Shown piece after piece: positions 50,901 to 58,258 of a stretch of DNA of 61,834 bases. Source of the stretch: a virus. The stretch spans positions 1-61,834 of IMG/VR virus record IMGVR_UViG_3300025000_000104, one strand, 5' to 3'. The position numbers and the translations under genes are program-made. The notes under the pieces are model-generated. The model saw only the letters and a program-made list of their open reading frames with translations. It was not told the origin of the DNA and searched no databases. The first letter of the stretch is position 1; every line of letters starts with the position of its first letter.

Positions 50901-52967
50901 TTGGGGAAAATCAAATCTAATTTTGAGGCTTCAAAGTCCGCGCAGCTCTCAATAAAACAATTAGTCAAAGAGAGATTCGAAGCTGAATATGAAGGATTTG
51001 ACAAAGCTCAGGAAAAAGCCGAAGCTCAAGTTTCATATTTGCAAAAAACCTTAGAATATCAAAAATTAATTGGAGCAAGTATTGAAGATCAATTAGCAAC
51101 TGAGCAAGCGATTCAAGAAGAAAATCAAACTAAAGTAGATTCTCTTCAAGCTGAAAAAACACAATTAGAAACAGATTTGGCTGAAGCTGAAGCAAGTGTA
51201 AAAGCAGATTTAGCAAAAGTTGATCCTAATTATACTGATGCTGATTTAGCAAATGCATTAGCAAATTCACAAGAGTTTAATCAAGCATCTGATAAACTTG
51301 ATGAGGTAAATGGTAAAATTATTGATGCTAATATTACAATTAAGCAAACTGCACAAGAGATTGAAAAAATTAAATTTGATAAATTGGTAAAACCATTTGA
51401 TGACGCAATATCTCGTCTAGAAGTTTTATTAAAGTTATTAGATGAAACTGATTTTGCAGGAAGCATTGAAAATATAGAATCTCAAATGGCAGAAACGGCT
51501 TCTAAAATTGAAACAATTAAACAACAAATTGCTACTGAGATGGCTAGGACAGATATTACCGCAGGCGAAAAAGCAACAAATGTAGCAAAGTATACAACAG
51601 ACCTTGAGAATGCAGAACTTGCAATGAAAGGTTTAATAGATGCTGAGAAGGATTTTCAAAATAAAGCTCTTGCTCAAACTTTTAAAACTCAATATGAAGC
51701 AATTGAAAAGACTTTATTTAATGGAAGTACTGAGCAAGAAGCACAAGACGCATTAAATCAGAGAATTAAGTTGCAAGAAAAATATCTTTCAGGTGCTGAG
51801 AAAGACTTAGAGATTAGCAAAATTAGAACTCAAATCCAATCTGAAGGATTAACTCTAACTGCTGAACAAACTGCATTATTAAATACTCAAGGTGACATTG
51901 AAAAATCTTCTATTGAACGATTGCAAAAACAACTTGATATTCAACAATTGCAATTAAAAGTAAAAAATCTAATGGAAAATGAATCCATACAACAATTAAC
52001 AAAAAATGCAGATGGGACATGGGATTTTGCTTATGTTGCAGACCAAGAAGCAATTGCATCAGCACAAGAAGAATTAGCGAATAGTCAAGTTGATTTGATT
52101 AATTGGGAACAAGATGAAATTAATGAAGCAGATCAAGAGAAACTTGATGAAAAGTCTAAGTATTTAGCAAGAGTTAAAACCATAATGGATAGAGCTTTAA
52201 ATGGTGAATATGCTAGTTTCGAAGATTTTCAAAGAGATATGACTAATTTAAATAGAGAATATATGGGTAATATGGACTTAATAAATTCGACTGAATGGAA
52301 TAATATTTTTACTTCCACTCAGACTAATTTAGATAGTATTGAATCTGCGTATTCTACTTATGTTACTAATTTAGAAGCATTAGCAGTTAGAGCCGAACAA
52401 GCATTACAGGAGATTCTTAATGCGCAAGCTGCTGCACAGGCTGCAAATGAAGCCGCAGAGAATGAAACTGCAACAACTCCAACTACACCAGAAACAACTA
52501 CACCAGAAACTCCAACGACAACTACTACAACAACTACTATTGAATTAGAAAGAGATCCAAATGGGCCAAGTACTAAGGTTGTTAAAGTTAAAACTGGTTC
52601 ATATGCTGAAGGTGGGGAGACTCAGAAAACTGGATGGCACTTTTTGGACGGAAAAACTGGTTCTCCTGAAAGAGTTTTGACATCAGAACAGACAGCGTCA
52701 TTTAATAGATTAGTTGATATGTTACCAACTCTTGATATTACTAAGATAATGAATGATTCTGTTTTAAAAATTAGGAATATGGCAGACATATTTAAACCAG
52801 TTGACCTTGTTAGAAATATTAGTGGTCTTTTGAAGCAAACCCCTCAAGTCACTCAACAAATATTTAATATTGACAAATTAGAATTTCCAAATATAAAAGA
52901 CGGTAGTAACGTGGAAAGTCTAATTAATGGGTTAACCTCATATGCGATTCAGTATTCTAAAAAATAG
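44955..52967 (+). CDS. Tape measure protein, 2670 residues
   Basis: The largest gene. Residues 1-430 are coiled coil, containing two copies of a 60-residue segment (residues about 128-190 and 253-315, each with DTAR.M..DEEN.R and RIEQ.ILGSN.TI..QQ.RMNS). Residues 440-750 are the TP901-type tape measure domain (DKAMTNISMITGESRNSIVEMTKAYADLA..., KELGTALERTSVSAQMAGTS...). Hydrophobic segments lie around residues 780-880, then long coiled coils to residue 2500. Near the end, Thr/Pro-rich ETTTPETPTTTTTT precedes YAEGGETQKTGWHFLDGKTGSPERVLT. At about 1.5 angstrom per residue the tail would be about 400 nm. It sets tail length and helps DNA delivery. Confidence 0.93.
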   Translation: MSENIGINLQAGLNVSQSTIIIKQQVQKVQDLLKPLNIKINSDTLVKEFDKVSTSIKVATDGTSRIQKNIINIATEEGKLVQITQAYNKEINAMAVSGIKIVDNLKAQANEAKKVTEAVKKSQQTISDTARKMSVDEENKRISTVTEAQKRIEQRILGSNQTISEQQKRMNSVNANNYEQVWLKAFQRVEAEELRLANMMGRMNEQSQARVSSQNNRSDLAQNTAINNASDSAYVQAQRDEQSRLRARQEASDTARRMMADEENQRVATTTNAQRRIEQAILGSNETITQQQARMNSSQANGYRYEQMFLQASRERGALDTRNAELESQRLIASTRNLQAERQQTAELQRQVALYQEQNAIQLRNLQSQYGSLARTPEIQSQISAIRGTVGGLSSSVLDANGFRTQSAQINTAISGIRASLNEARTASDNFGNDLVKNGIKMLQWGVIGGILFGTLRQIKEGFSFINDLDKAMTNISMITGESRNSIVEMTKAYADLATQLHTTTGEAMKSAEEFLRAGHNQEETLKLIQSATVMGAIAGQDSKSSADQLIAITNGFKMSADQAIDVVDKLTTVDNMSATSTKELGTALERTSVSAQMAGTSFSELVSYIGTVSSISRKSASSIGESFKTIFSRFQDVRGGKNFDAENQDISNVERDFKKYADISIRETSGEFKDFSIVINELSSKWNTLSEVAQSAASKALAGTRQRENFLILMNNMDTALKLQSAQLDSSGSSMTRYGEFAKSTEAKLNDLTNAVQKIWLNLLSSEAINSAIEGMTKFVGVIDNATSIFGGFNTALYLVIATLSIFKGQAIAGAIAALGKFALANGIAATATKGFAVALEFLNANPIILALTAVAAITAGLVHYANQQAKVKEQLEATVVAQESFNSILKDFQNTLDPKKIDELSTSLEKLKQSSNYDETIKKIQTLKDEIAGLQESEVEQGADWTKTIASKTKEIETLTASIKPYTDAQSKYNEQQKIATALDYESVQAGNKKIALKIRENESNRQLIDSYQKVHDKIAQGNELTQEESNLNQKMIDKYPEYTKVLNDKTTAVGLDIDALKLNQTAEEALAIVSFNAMKTKAESSALATKQIIADTEARIRAIQAEIDALQGKNEAMGSANANIQYQKLLEQGSAQTFMEFKNGTIFNDTITPKLKIDLSSAWKQLQTAKQTLGAWNTLSNMSIDDLKKGVSDSSGNSFDPPSSDKDKDKKELSIESITQALLDQIEAEHLLTKTQSDKISKELEQAKSAKDYTLILEKQNELISNQAKELSQLQSARDKINSLKDSALSSSKFGDINRWYTGQDNKESVTFVQEKNAQSEEVRKAMDEEFKSSQILRNGWMSVTKAIEENIEKSREFAKQSREDLIKSLEEQSSLLSSKETTSLESSFKNLDIESWIKKNVSTTKTWAETISELQEELAKLGNPTTLEGQKKFNELMVQSAKLAADAKKAQDEYAKSVDKMRQEKLFESTDANLQAIMDEIDSIDQQQQLSKGGISSAVPKIDMEIIPRIDYKSVEEAIEEIPKPNEDLYSYKPPLSFVEFINNEFTNAVSLANNNISQLKSKITALGAVTPENKDQILSYYQQIQNQVQILADVAKNAQDSLKLKLDSGEISQDDFNNKMQAIQTASIEVLAIPKIEITAEATQGIQTLQDQMKDIVVDADTKLADDKLLALISKQYETIITINADDIAATQSILMLQQPTSSIHTIYVQTVEGEKPEGYAKGTKNHPGGLAYVDDELGGKRELIVLPNGSIMLGDNSGPKLVNLPKGTEVIPNDETERILKSNNGKIPAYADGTGSHITDIDFLNDSLEEFAQSISDVSKEIAKTTKIVAKDNTAVEKSDKKIAGYEKTLSKYLNEDGSYKDKYVGSRSAERAVDRTQKNIDKETIKNEQLVTKAESDQAILDGQKASKTDFTQKLIATQKALANLNSAQYIEQKIDLYQEAITVASANIDELYDSIAKYKNDDGTYEDNETTREVLGKIKSNFEASKSAQLSIKQLVKERFEAEYEGFDKAQEKAEAQVSYLQKTLEYQKLIGASIEDQLATEQAIQEENQTKVDSLQAEKTQLETDLAEAEASVKADLAKVDPNYTDADLANALANSQEFNQASDKLDEVNGKIIDANITIKQTAQEIEKIKFDKLVKPFDDAISRLEVLLKLLDETDFAGSIENIESQMAETASKIETIKQQIATEMARTDITAGEKATNVAKYTTDLENAELAMKGLIDAEKDFQNKALAQTFKTQYEAIEKTLFNGSTEQEAQDALNQRIKLQEKYLSGAEKDLEISKIRTQIQSEGLTLTAEQTALLNTQGDIEKSSIERLQKQLDIQQLQLKVKNLMENESIQQLTKNADGTWDFAYVADQEAIASAQEELANSQVDLINWEQDEINEADQEKLDEKSKYLARVKTIMDRALNGEYASFEDFQRDMTNLNREYMGNMDLINSTEWNNIFTSTQTNLDSIESAYSTYVTNLEALAVRAEQALQEILNAQAAAQAANEAAENETATTPTTPETTTPETPTTTTTTTTIELERDPNGPSTKVVKVKTGSYAEGGETQKTGWHFLDGKTGSPERVLTSEQTASFNRLVDMLPTLDITKIMNDSVLKIRNMADIFKPVDLVRNISGLLKQTPQVTQQIFNIDKLEFPNIKDGSNVESLINGLTSYAIQYSKK

Positions 52968-52975
52968 TTAAAATG

Positions 52976-53006
52976 AAAGAGTATGTGAAAACCATACTCT
53001 TTTGTG
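52976..53006 (+). terminator. Rho-independent terminator after the tape measure gene
   Basis: AAAGAGTATG at 52976-52985 pairs with CATACTCTTT at 52993-53002 (10 bp, 7-base loop), followed by TGTG. The endonuclease insertion lies behind it. Confidence 0.75.
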
Positions 53007-53031
53007 TACATAAATAAAGCATACAAATTTT

Positions 53032-53092
53032 AGCAAGCAGATGGAGATTGCAACTCCACTTTCCTCATTCACTCCGAGGAATTCTGCTTGCT
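53032..53092 (+). other. Perfect three-way-junction element before the endonuclease at 53140
   Basis: AGCAAGCAGA at 53032-53041 pairs with TCTGCTTGCT at 53083-53092 (10 bp). Inside, TGGAG/CTCCA (53042-53046 with 53054-53058) and TTCCTC/GAGGAA (53061-53066 with 53076-53081) form two arms. TTTTATAT follows, so it may also terminate. It is the most regular of the hairpin elements ahead of endonuclease genes. Confidence 0.55.
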
Positions 53093-53139
53093 TTTTATAT
53101 TGTCAAAAAATGGAGTGAAACTATGAAGGAGTGATGATT

Positions 53140-54507
53140 ATGTTGCTAACAAAAACCGTAATGGTAAAATGGAATCCTGCAAATGCAGAATATTATAAAG
53201 AGAAAGGATACACTTTTACAAAATGGAGAGATGGATTTGAGGTAAAAATTGAAGATTTATCTAAAGGTTCTCATGCAAAAATAGATATATTATGTGATTA
53301 TTGTAACCTTAATATAATTACTAGAGAATATAAAGACTATCTAACTAAAAAGAAAAATTCAGCAATACAAAAAGACTGCTGTTTAGATTGTAAATCGTTA
53401 AAAACAAAAGAAAGCAATCTAATGAATTATAATGTTGAATCTGTTTTAAATATCCCAGAAGTTAAATATAAAATTAGCAAAACTCGGAAACAAACGAGTA
53501 ATGATGTTGTATTAAGTAAGGCAATACAAGATAAAAGAAAAGCAACAAATAGAGCAAGATTTGGAGTTGATCATCCATCTCAAAATGAAGAAATTAATCA
53601 GAAAATGAAACAGACTAATTTAGATAGGTATGGTTTTGAAAATGTTTTTCAAAATGAAGAAATCAAAGAAAAAAGTCGTAATACAAATATGTTAAGGTAT
53701 GGATTTGAATATCCTATGCAAAACAAAGAAGTTAGAGAAAAAGGTATCTCTACAAATCAAAAAATATATGGTGTGGACAATTATACTCAAACCGAGGAAT
53801 ATAAAATAAGATCAGTTGCTATTTCTTTAGAGCACTGGGGCACTAAACACCCTATGCAGAATGAAGAAGTGAAAGCAAGAGTAACAAACACAATGTTGAA
53901 AAATTGGGGAGTAGAAAATTCTATGCAAAATGAAGAATTGAGAAATAAAGCTTTTACTACCAATATTGAAAGATATGGATTTAAATGTTCTTTGCAAAAC
54001 GAGGAAGTTAGAGCAAAAGCTATAATGACAATGTTTTTATCTGATACTTGCCCAACTTCTAAACAGCAAAGATATGTTTACGAAGTAATTAAAAAACAAG
54101 AAATAGATGTAGTGTTGAATTACCCTGTTGGTTCATGTAGTTTAGATATGGCATTCCCTAATAAAATGGTGTTTATAGAGTGGGATGGCGGTGGACATGA
54201 TTTAGATGTAAAATTAGGTAGTATGTCTAAGGAAGAATTTGATGCAAAAGAAAGAAGACGATACTATTACCTTAATAAATTAGGTTGGAAAAGTATTAGA
54301 ATTATTAGTAAAAAAGATGTAGTTCCTACTGAAGATAAAATATTAGAAATACTAAATCATGCAGAATTAACATTTAAAGAAGGACATTCGTGGATTACTT
54401 TTGATATTGATGATAACACTGCAACTAATCGTAATGGGTTTATACTTTATGATTTTGGAGAATTAAAAAGAGTTAAAACTGAACAAGTATTAAATAAAAT
54501 AATTTAA
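53140..54507 (+). CDS. Homing endonuclease, shared N-terminal module plus VSR/EDxHD-like nuclease
   Basis: 455 residues from ATG 53140, spaced 8 bases from AAGGAG. Residues 1-85 are the shared N-terminal module (MLLTKTVMVKWNPANAEYYKEKGYTFTKWRDGFEVKIEDL, CDYC, CLDC). Residues 95-300 are repeats of the kind RYGFENVFQNEEIKEKSRNT, more regular than in the 6323 protein. Residues 320-390 are the nuclease: SLDMAFPNKMVFIEWDGGGHDLDVKLG, with Asp, Glu and HD, then RRRYYYLNKLGWKSIRII. It is a close relative of the 6323 protein. It was inserted behind or into the 3' end of the tape measure gene: a second copy of that gene's end lies just downstream. Confidence 0.85.
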   Translation: MLLTKTVMVKWNPANAEYYKEKGYTFTKWRDGFEVKIEDLSKGSHAKIDILCDYCNLNIITREYKDYLTKKKNSAIQKDCCLDCKSLKTKESNLMNYNVESVLNIPEVKYKISKTRKQTSNDVVLSKAIQDKRKATNRARFGVDHPSQNEEINQKMKQTNLDRYGFENVFQNEEIKEKSRNTNMLRYGFEYPMQNKEVREKGISTNQKIYGVDNYTQTEEYKIRSVAISLEHWGTKHPMQNEEVKARVTNTMLKNWGVENSMQNEELRNKAFTTNIERYGFKCSLQNEEVRAKAIMTMFLSDTCPTSKQQRYVYEVIKKQEIDVVLNYPVGSCSLDMAFPNKMVFIEWDGGGHDLDVKLGSMSKEEFDAKERRRYYYLNKLGWKSIRIISKKDVVPTEDKILEILNHAELTFKEGHSWITFDIDDNTATNRNGFILYDFGELKRVKTEQVLNKII

Positions 54508-54537
54508 AGCTATGCGTTACAGTATTCAAAGAAATAA
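54508..54537 (+). pseudogene. Second, divergent copy of the tape measure C-terminal codons
   Basis: Directly after the endonuclease stop, and in its frame, the bases read SYALQYSKK then TAA. The tape measure protein ends in SYAIQYSKK. The protein match is 8 of 9 residues, while the DNA differs at several positions. The real gene end lies at 52938-52967. This is a leftover end of the tape measure gene from before, or with, the insertion of the endonuclease unit, and it has its own terminator (54565). Confidence 0.75.
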
Positions 54538-54564
54538 AAGTACAATTTATATGGTTTGTGTTTT

Positions 54565-54601
54565 AAAGAGTTGGAGGATTAATTTCTTCTAACTCTTTTT
54601 G
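54565..54601 (+). terminator. Rho-independent terminator after the tape measure remnant
   Basis: AAAGAGTTGGAGGA at 54565-54578 pairs with TCTTCTAACTCTTT at 54585-54598 with two G-U pairs, then TTGAT. It mirrors the terminator at 52976. Confidence 0.8.
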
Positions 54602-54698
54602 ATAAATTAAAGATATTAGATTTGAAAGGAGATGATTATTTTTAATTTAGAAATAGCAATACGAAAACAATATAAATAATAATTTAAGGAGGATTAAA

Positions 54699-56324
54699 AT
54701 GGGACGCATTTCTCAAAATGAGTTAAATGATGCTGTTAATACACAGCTTAATAAAACTTCCGACATAGGAGATAAAACACAATTACAAACTACAAATAAG
54801 ACAGATTTGGTTAGTGCTACAAATGAAGTCGTAGCAACGCTTACGGGGCATTTGGCGGATTATATCTATCAGACACCTACAATTGTAGGTACGCAAATCC
54901 AGATCACTAAGCAATCTGATACGACACGATTATACTTTAAACTTGATGCTGATTTAACAGGTGGGGCAATAACAATATCTCTTGATGGCGGTACAAGTAA
55001 TTTACCACTTAAGGATATCGACGGCAACGCATTAACGGAACTTTCAAAAGGCTATGTGGAGGTAGTAGATAACACAACTTTTTTTACTTTGCGCCCTAGA
55101 GGCGCTAGTTTAAAAGGTGTTACTAAAAATACTTTCACGATTGAAAATGGAGTAACGATTCAAAAGGATTACCCTGTTTCATTATCTCCAACAGGAACAC
55201 TAGTTAATTTATTGAAAAATAATATTTTTGCAAGTGGGGATTCTACTGTTATTGAGTCTTATGTGGCATATGCGCTAAAGATAGCCAAGATAGATGCTAC
55301 ACATTTTTTGTTAATTACTTCTGATAATGCTAATACAAAATGCTGGGCAACAATCATAACATTAACTGCTAGTGGATATACGGTTGGAATAAAATATCAA
55401 ATACTAAGCCAGTTTACCAACGATATGTCAGTGATAGTAATGCTAACACCATCCAAGGCTATATTTGCTTATAGGGATTCTAATTTATATGTTGCATCAT
55501 TGGATGTTAATGTTTCTACTGGCGTTGTGTCTTTGGATGTTAATCACATTCTGTATGCCTCAAATACCTCTCCTTCTGGTATTACCCGAGTTTCTAATAC
55601 AAAAGCAATAGTAGGGTATGATTCTAGTGCAATAGCAATCGAAATAACATCTGGAAGTATTGTGCATGGGACAGCCTTAGCCTCTGGTTATACCGTCAAT
55701 AGTTCTTTTATGGGCAGGGTTGATGACACACATTGTTTTTGGGTATTGCGTAACAGTACTATCATGACACTTTCACTTATTTTGACAGTTGATGCAAGCA
55801 ATAATTTAGCTAAGAGTTCTGGATTTACGATTGTTAGTGGACAAAATAGCCTTTTAGCAATGGCTAATTTGAGTGATTCCAAAAAAGTAGTGTTTAACAA
55901 TAACACTGCTACTATGACGGGAACAGCGGGGACAGTTATTGATATTGATGGTTCTTATGTAATGGCTAAAGGCACTTTTGCAACGATTGATGCTGATACA
56001 GTTTTGTATTCAGGGGTTCCAAACTTAGATAATTCAGAAAATGTTTATCTTTTTCAGGATAGTTCAAGCCCTGCAATATTCACCTCTGTCTATGCTGTTG
56101 GTACTAAGATATATATTGGAACTGCTAAAATGCCTTTTGCTCCTACAAATATATTGAATGCTAGTTATAGTTATTATATTTTGGGAAACTTATTAATATT
56201 TGCATACAAAGACCCATCTACAAGTTATCCAAGATTAATTATTGTGAATTTAATCGGTAATGCTTGTGGAGTAGCTTTGCAAAGTGGTATTGGTGGGGAT
56301 ACCATCAATATAAATCAATTTTAG
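54699..56324 (+). CDS. Beta-rich tail fibre / receptor-binding-type protein
   Basis: 541 residues. The N-terminal 60 residues are an anchor (RISQNELNDAVNTQLNKTSDIG...VVATLTGHLADYIYQTP). Residues 70-150 form a sandwich-like domain with LDGGTSNLPLKDIDGNALTELSKGYVEVV. Residues 190-540 contain repeated strands with ATHFLLITSDNANTKCWATIIT, PSKAIFAYRDSNLYVASLD, then similar units, reminiscent of a beta-propeller as in adhesins. Part of the gene (around 54830-55100) is visibly richer in G+C than its neighbours, a sign of module exchange. AAGGAGGATTAAA precedes ATG 54699. Confidence 0.7.
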   Translation: MGRISQNELNDAVNTQLNKTSDIGDKTQLQTTNKTDLVSATNEVVATLTGHLADYIYQTPTIVGTQIQITKQSDTTRLYFKLDADLTGGAITISLDGGTSNLPLKDIDGNALTELSKGYVEVVDNTTFFTLRPRGASLKGVTKNTFTIENGVTIQKDYPVSLSPTGTLVNLLKNNIFASGDSTVIESYVAYALKIAKIDATHFLLITSDNANTKCWATIITLTASGYTVGIKYQILSQFTNDMSVIVMLTPSKAIFAYRDSNLYVASLDVNVSTGVVSLDVNHILYASNTSPSGITRVSNTKAIVGYDSSAIAIEITSGSIVHGTALASGYTVNSSFMGRVDDTHCFWVLRNSTIMTLSLILTVDASNNLAKSSGFTIVSGQNSLLAMANLSDSKKVVFNNNTATMTGTAGTVIDIDGSYVMAKGTFATIDADTVLYSGVPNLDNSENVYLFQDSSSPAIFTSVYAVGTKIYIGTAKMPFAPTNILNASYSYYILGNLLIFAYKDPSTSYPRLIIVNLIGNACGVALQSGIGGDTININQF

Positions 56325-56339
56325 AAAGGAAAATGGTAA

Positions 56340-56669
56340 ATGAAAGTATTAACTAATAAAATCACTAATGAAATTTTAGTTATTGGGCAAAAAGCAGATA
56401 TAGTTTCTAATGGTATTGATTTAGGTGGAACTATATTGGGGATTGCAGTTAATGACGGTGTATTTGTAGAAGATTTACCTAATATCATTGATGTTGAAGT
56501 CGTCCCCGATGAGGTAATTCCACATAAGTATTGCTACACTGTTGCACATGGATTTGTCTTGAATCAAAATTACTCTATTCCTGAAAGCGAGCAAATATCA
56601 GCCTTAAAGAGGCAAGTAAGCCTTATGCAAACAGCTCTCGACGAACTAATCCTCGGAGGTGCATTTTAA
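56340..56669 (+). CDS. Fibre-associated small protein, 109 residues
   Basis: Begins MKVLTNKITNEILVIGQKADIVSNGIDLGG, a beta-rich part, and ends EQISALKRQVSLMQTALDELILGG, a helical coiled-coil motif that recurs at the end of small proteins encoded after phage fibres (XkdW-like). Possible fibre chaperone or assembly protein. Its stop overlaps the next start (TAATG), which shows translational coupling. Confidence 0.6.
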   Translation: MKVLTNKITNEILVIGQKADIVSNGIDLGGTILGIAVNDGVFVEDLPNIIDVEVVPDEVIPHKYCYTVAHGFVLNQNYSIPESEQISALKRQVSLMQTALDELILGGAF

Positions 56670-56809
56670 TGGCGGCGTATATGGGGCAAAGAATTATTGA
56701 TGGTGTATACACTTATGATTATGTCATTGGGAAACGTTCTGATCTAAAGGTTGGCATTGATGCCTACTTAACCGAAAAAGGCAGGCAAGATTTAATTACT
56801 GCTGCGTAG
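56669..56809 (+). CDS. 46-residue protein coupled to the fibre operon
   Basis: ATG 56669 overlaps the preceding stop by one base, and CGGAGGT lies 8 bases upstream. It encodes MAAYMGQRIIDGVYTYDYVIGKRSDLKVGIDAYLTEKGRQDLITAA. It is not recognised with certainty but is similar in size and position to XkdX-type small tail proteins. Another strong terminator follows at 56854. Confidence 0.6.
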   Translation: MAAYMGQRIIDGVYTYDYVIGKRSDLKVGIDAYLTEKGRQDLITAA

Positions 56810-56853
56810 TAGACTCATTATGTCTAGTAACACAATTTAAATAAAAATAAAAA

Positions 56854-56884
56854 AGAGAAGATAATTATGAGTTATCTTCTCTAA
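56854..56884 (+). terminator. Rho-independent terminator after the fibre operon
   Basis: AGAGAAGATAA at 56854-56864 pairs with TTATCTTCTCT at 56872-56882 (11 bp). It separates the fibre operon from the baseplate genes. Confidence 0.75.
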
Positions 56885-56940
56885 TATCATAAATATAAAA
56901 TCCCAAAATAATAATCCCAAAATAAAGGACTGATAAATAA

Positions 56941-57204
56941 ATGTCACATGAAAAAGAAATTTTAATGGAATCTATTGATATATTAATTGCCGAAAGATTA
57001 AGGAAATTAAGGTTTGTTCGTCTTCTAACGGGAGTAATAATCGCAGTTATTGACCCTGTAAATTATACTGTTCTAATAGATGATTCAGAAACTAGCGCAA
57101 AGGCAACAAATGGTATTACATATTTAGTTAACGATGTTGTAGAGATTCTAGCAGAAAATAATAATTTACAAAATAAGAGAATTCTTTGGAAACGTCCATC
57201 ATAA
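56941..57204 (+). CDS. Small baseplate-type structural protein, 87 residues
   Basis: A mainly beta protein: LRFVRLLTGVIIAVIDPVNYTVLIDDS, then NGITYLVNDVVEILAENNNLQNKRILWKRP. The last part (a strand-loop pattern ending ..NNxxNK.IL) is one I associate with small phage tail or baseplate proteins with an OB-like fold. No precise family name. It starts the baseplate set. The ribosome site is weak (AAAGGACTGATAA). Confidence 0.6.
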   Translation: MSHEKEILMESIDILIAERLRKLRFVRLLTGVIIAVIDPVNYTVLIDDSETSAKATNGITYLVNDVVEILAENNNLQNKRILWKRPS

Positions 57205-57220
57205 AGGCAGGTGAAAATAA

Positions 57221-58258
57221 TTGGCATTGATACCTACATTGAGAAAAGTAACTCCTTTTCCCTCAACTATAGCTTATACTTTTCAATTTGATGTTTCAGG
57301 AATTAGCACACAAATTGTATATAATGAATTAGAAATAACGTTAAGTTCAGATACATCAACAATAATATATCAGCAAAGGATACAAGAATTTAGATATCAA
57401 CATATATTACCATTAAATACTTTAATCAATGGTAATCAATATGTAGCAAAAATACGTGTTTATGATATTAATAATCTGAATCCATTAGGTGAGTCTTCTT
57501 CTTTATTTTTTTATTGTTTTAGTTATCCTAATTTAACAATACCAACTATTGTAAACGGAGAAGTAAATAATCAAACCGTAACTTTTGAAGGAACGTATAC
57601 TCAAGCAGAAGAGGAATCATTACAAAGTTACATATTTTATTTATATGATAGTAGTCAATATCTTATTGCTCAATCCCCAGAAATCTATAGTGAAACAATT
57701 TCTTATGAATTCACCGAATTAGAGAATTCCGAAACATATTATATAGAATTAAAAATAGTTACAGATAATGAAATGCAATACTCTACAGGTTTAATAGAAT
57801 TTGTTCCAAGATATATTTCGCCTAGATTTGCCAGTGCTATTGAATTAGAAAATTCACCATCAGATGCTAGTGTTTTTGTAAAATGTAACGTGATAAGAAT
57901 TATTGGTACAACTGGTGTTGCCCCTGTTTATATAGATGATAATATGATTGATTTAACCAATGATGTCGCAACATTTAGTCAAGGATTTTCTGTAAAAGGT
58001 GATTTTGATTTACGAGTATGGGCAAAAAATATTATTGAAAACGAAGTATTTTTGACTATAAAATCTTTGAATAACGATAGATTAGAGTTAAAGTTAATTG
58101 AGAATAAAGTCTATCTATATAAATATTTAGGTGATACTTACATATTACAAAAATTAATCAGCGATGTGTTAATAGGCATTGCGGGAAATATATTGTTTAT
58201 AAATGTAAAACATTCAAATAATTTATATGATTTATACTGTGAGGTGATTGTACTATGA
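57221..58258 (+). CDS. Beta-rich tail/baseplate protein, fibronectin-like N-terminus
   Basis: 345 residues from TTG 57221 behind AAAGGCAGGTGAA. Residues 1-100 and 105-195 are two fibronectin-type strands blocks (SGISTQIVYNELEITLSSD..., then NQTVTFEGTYTQAEEESLQSYIFYLYDSS...). Residues 200-345 form a lectin-like sandwich (SPRFASAIELENSPSDASVFVKCN... to ISDVLIGIAGNILFINV). It is probably a carbohydrate-contacting tail component. It overlaps the next gene by 4 bases (ATGA), so translation is coupled. Confidence 0.6.
   Translation: MALIPTLRKVTPFPSTIAYTFQFDVSGISTQIVYNELEITLSSDTSTIIYQQRIQEFRYQHILPLNTLINGNQYVAKIRVYDINNLNPLGESSSLFFYCFSYPNLTIPTIVNGEVNNQTVTFEGTYTQAEEESLQSYIFYLYDSSQYLIAQSPEIYSETISYEFTELENSETYYIELKIVTDNEMQYSTGLIEFVPRYISPRFASAIELENSPSDASVFVKCNVIRIIGTTGVAPVYIDDNMIDLTNDVATFSQGFSVKGDFDLRVWAKNIIENEVFLTIKSLNNDRLELKLIENKVYLYKYLGDTYILQKLISDVLIGIAGNILFINVKHSNNLYDLYCEVIVL

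Noticed and set aside
44955-54507. An intein or intron splitting the tape measure gene at the endonuclease.
   Set aside because: The tape measure frame ends with its own stop and terminator ahead of the endonuclease, and no splice motifs or intein blocks are present. The duplicated end fits insertion better.
54624-54668. A 12-15-codon frame with a good ribosome site (AAAGGAG) ahead of the fibre gene at 54699.
   Set aside because: The only ATG touches the ribosome site, the peptide (MIIFNLEIAIRKQYK) resembles nothing known, and it could be chance or a stub.
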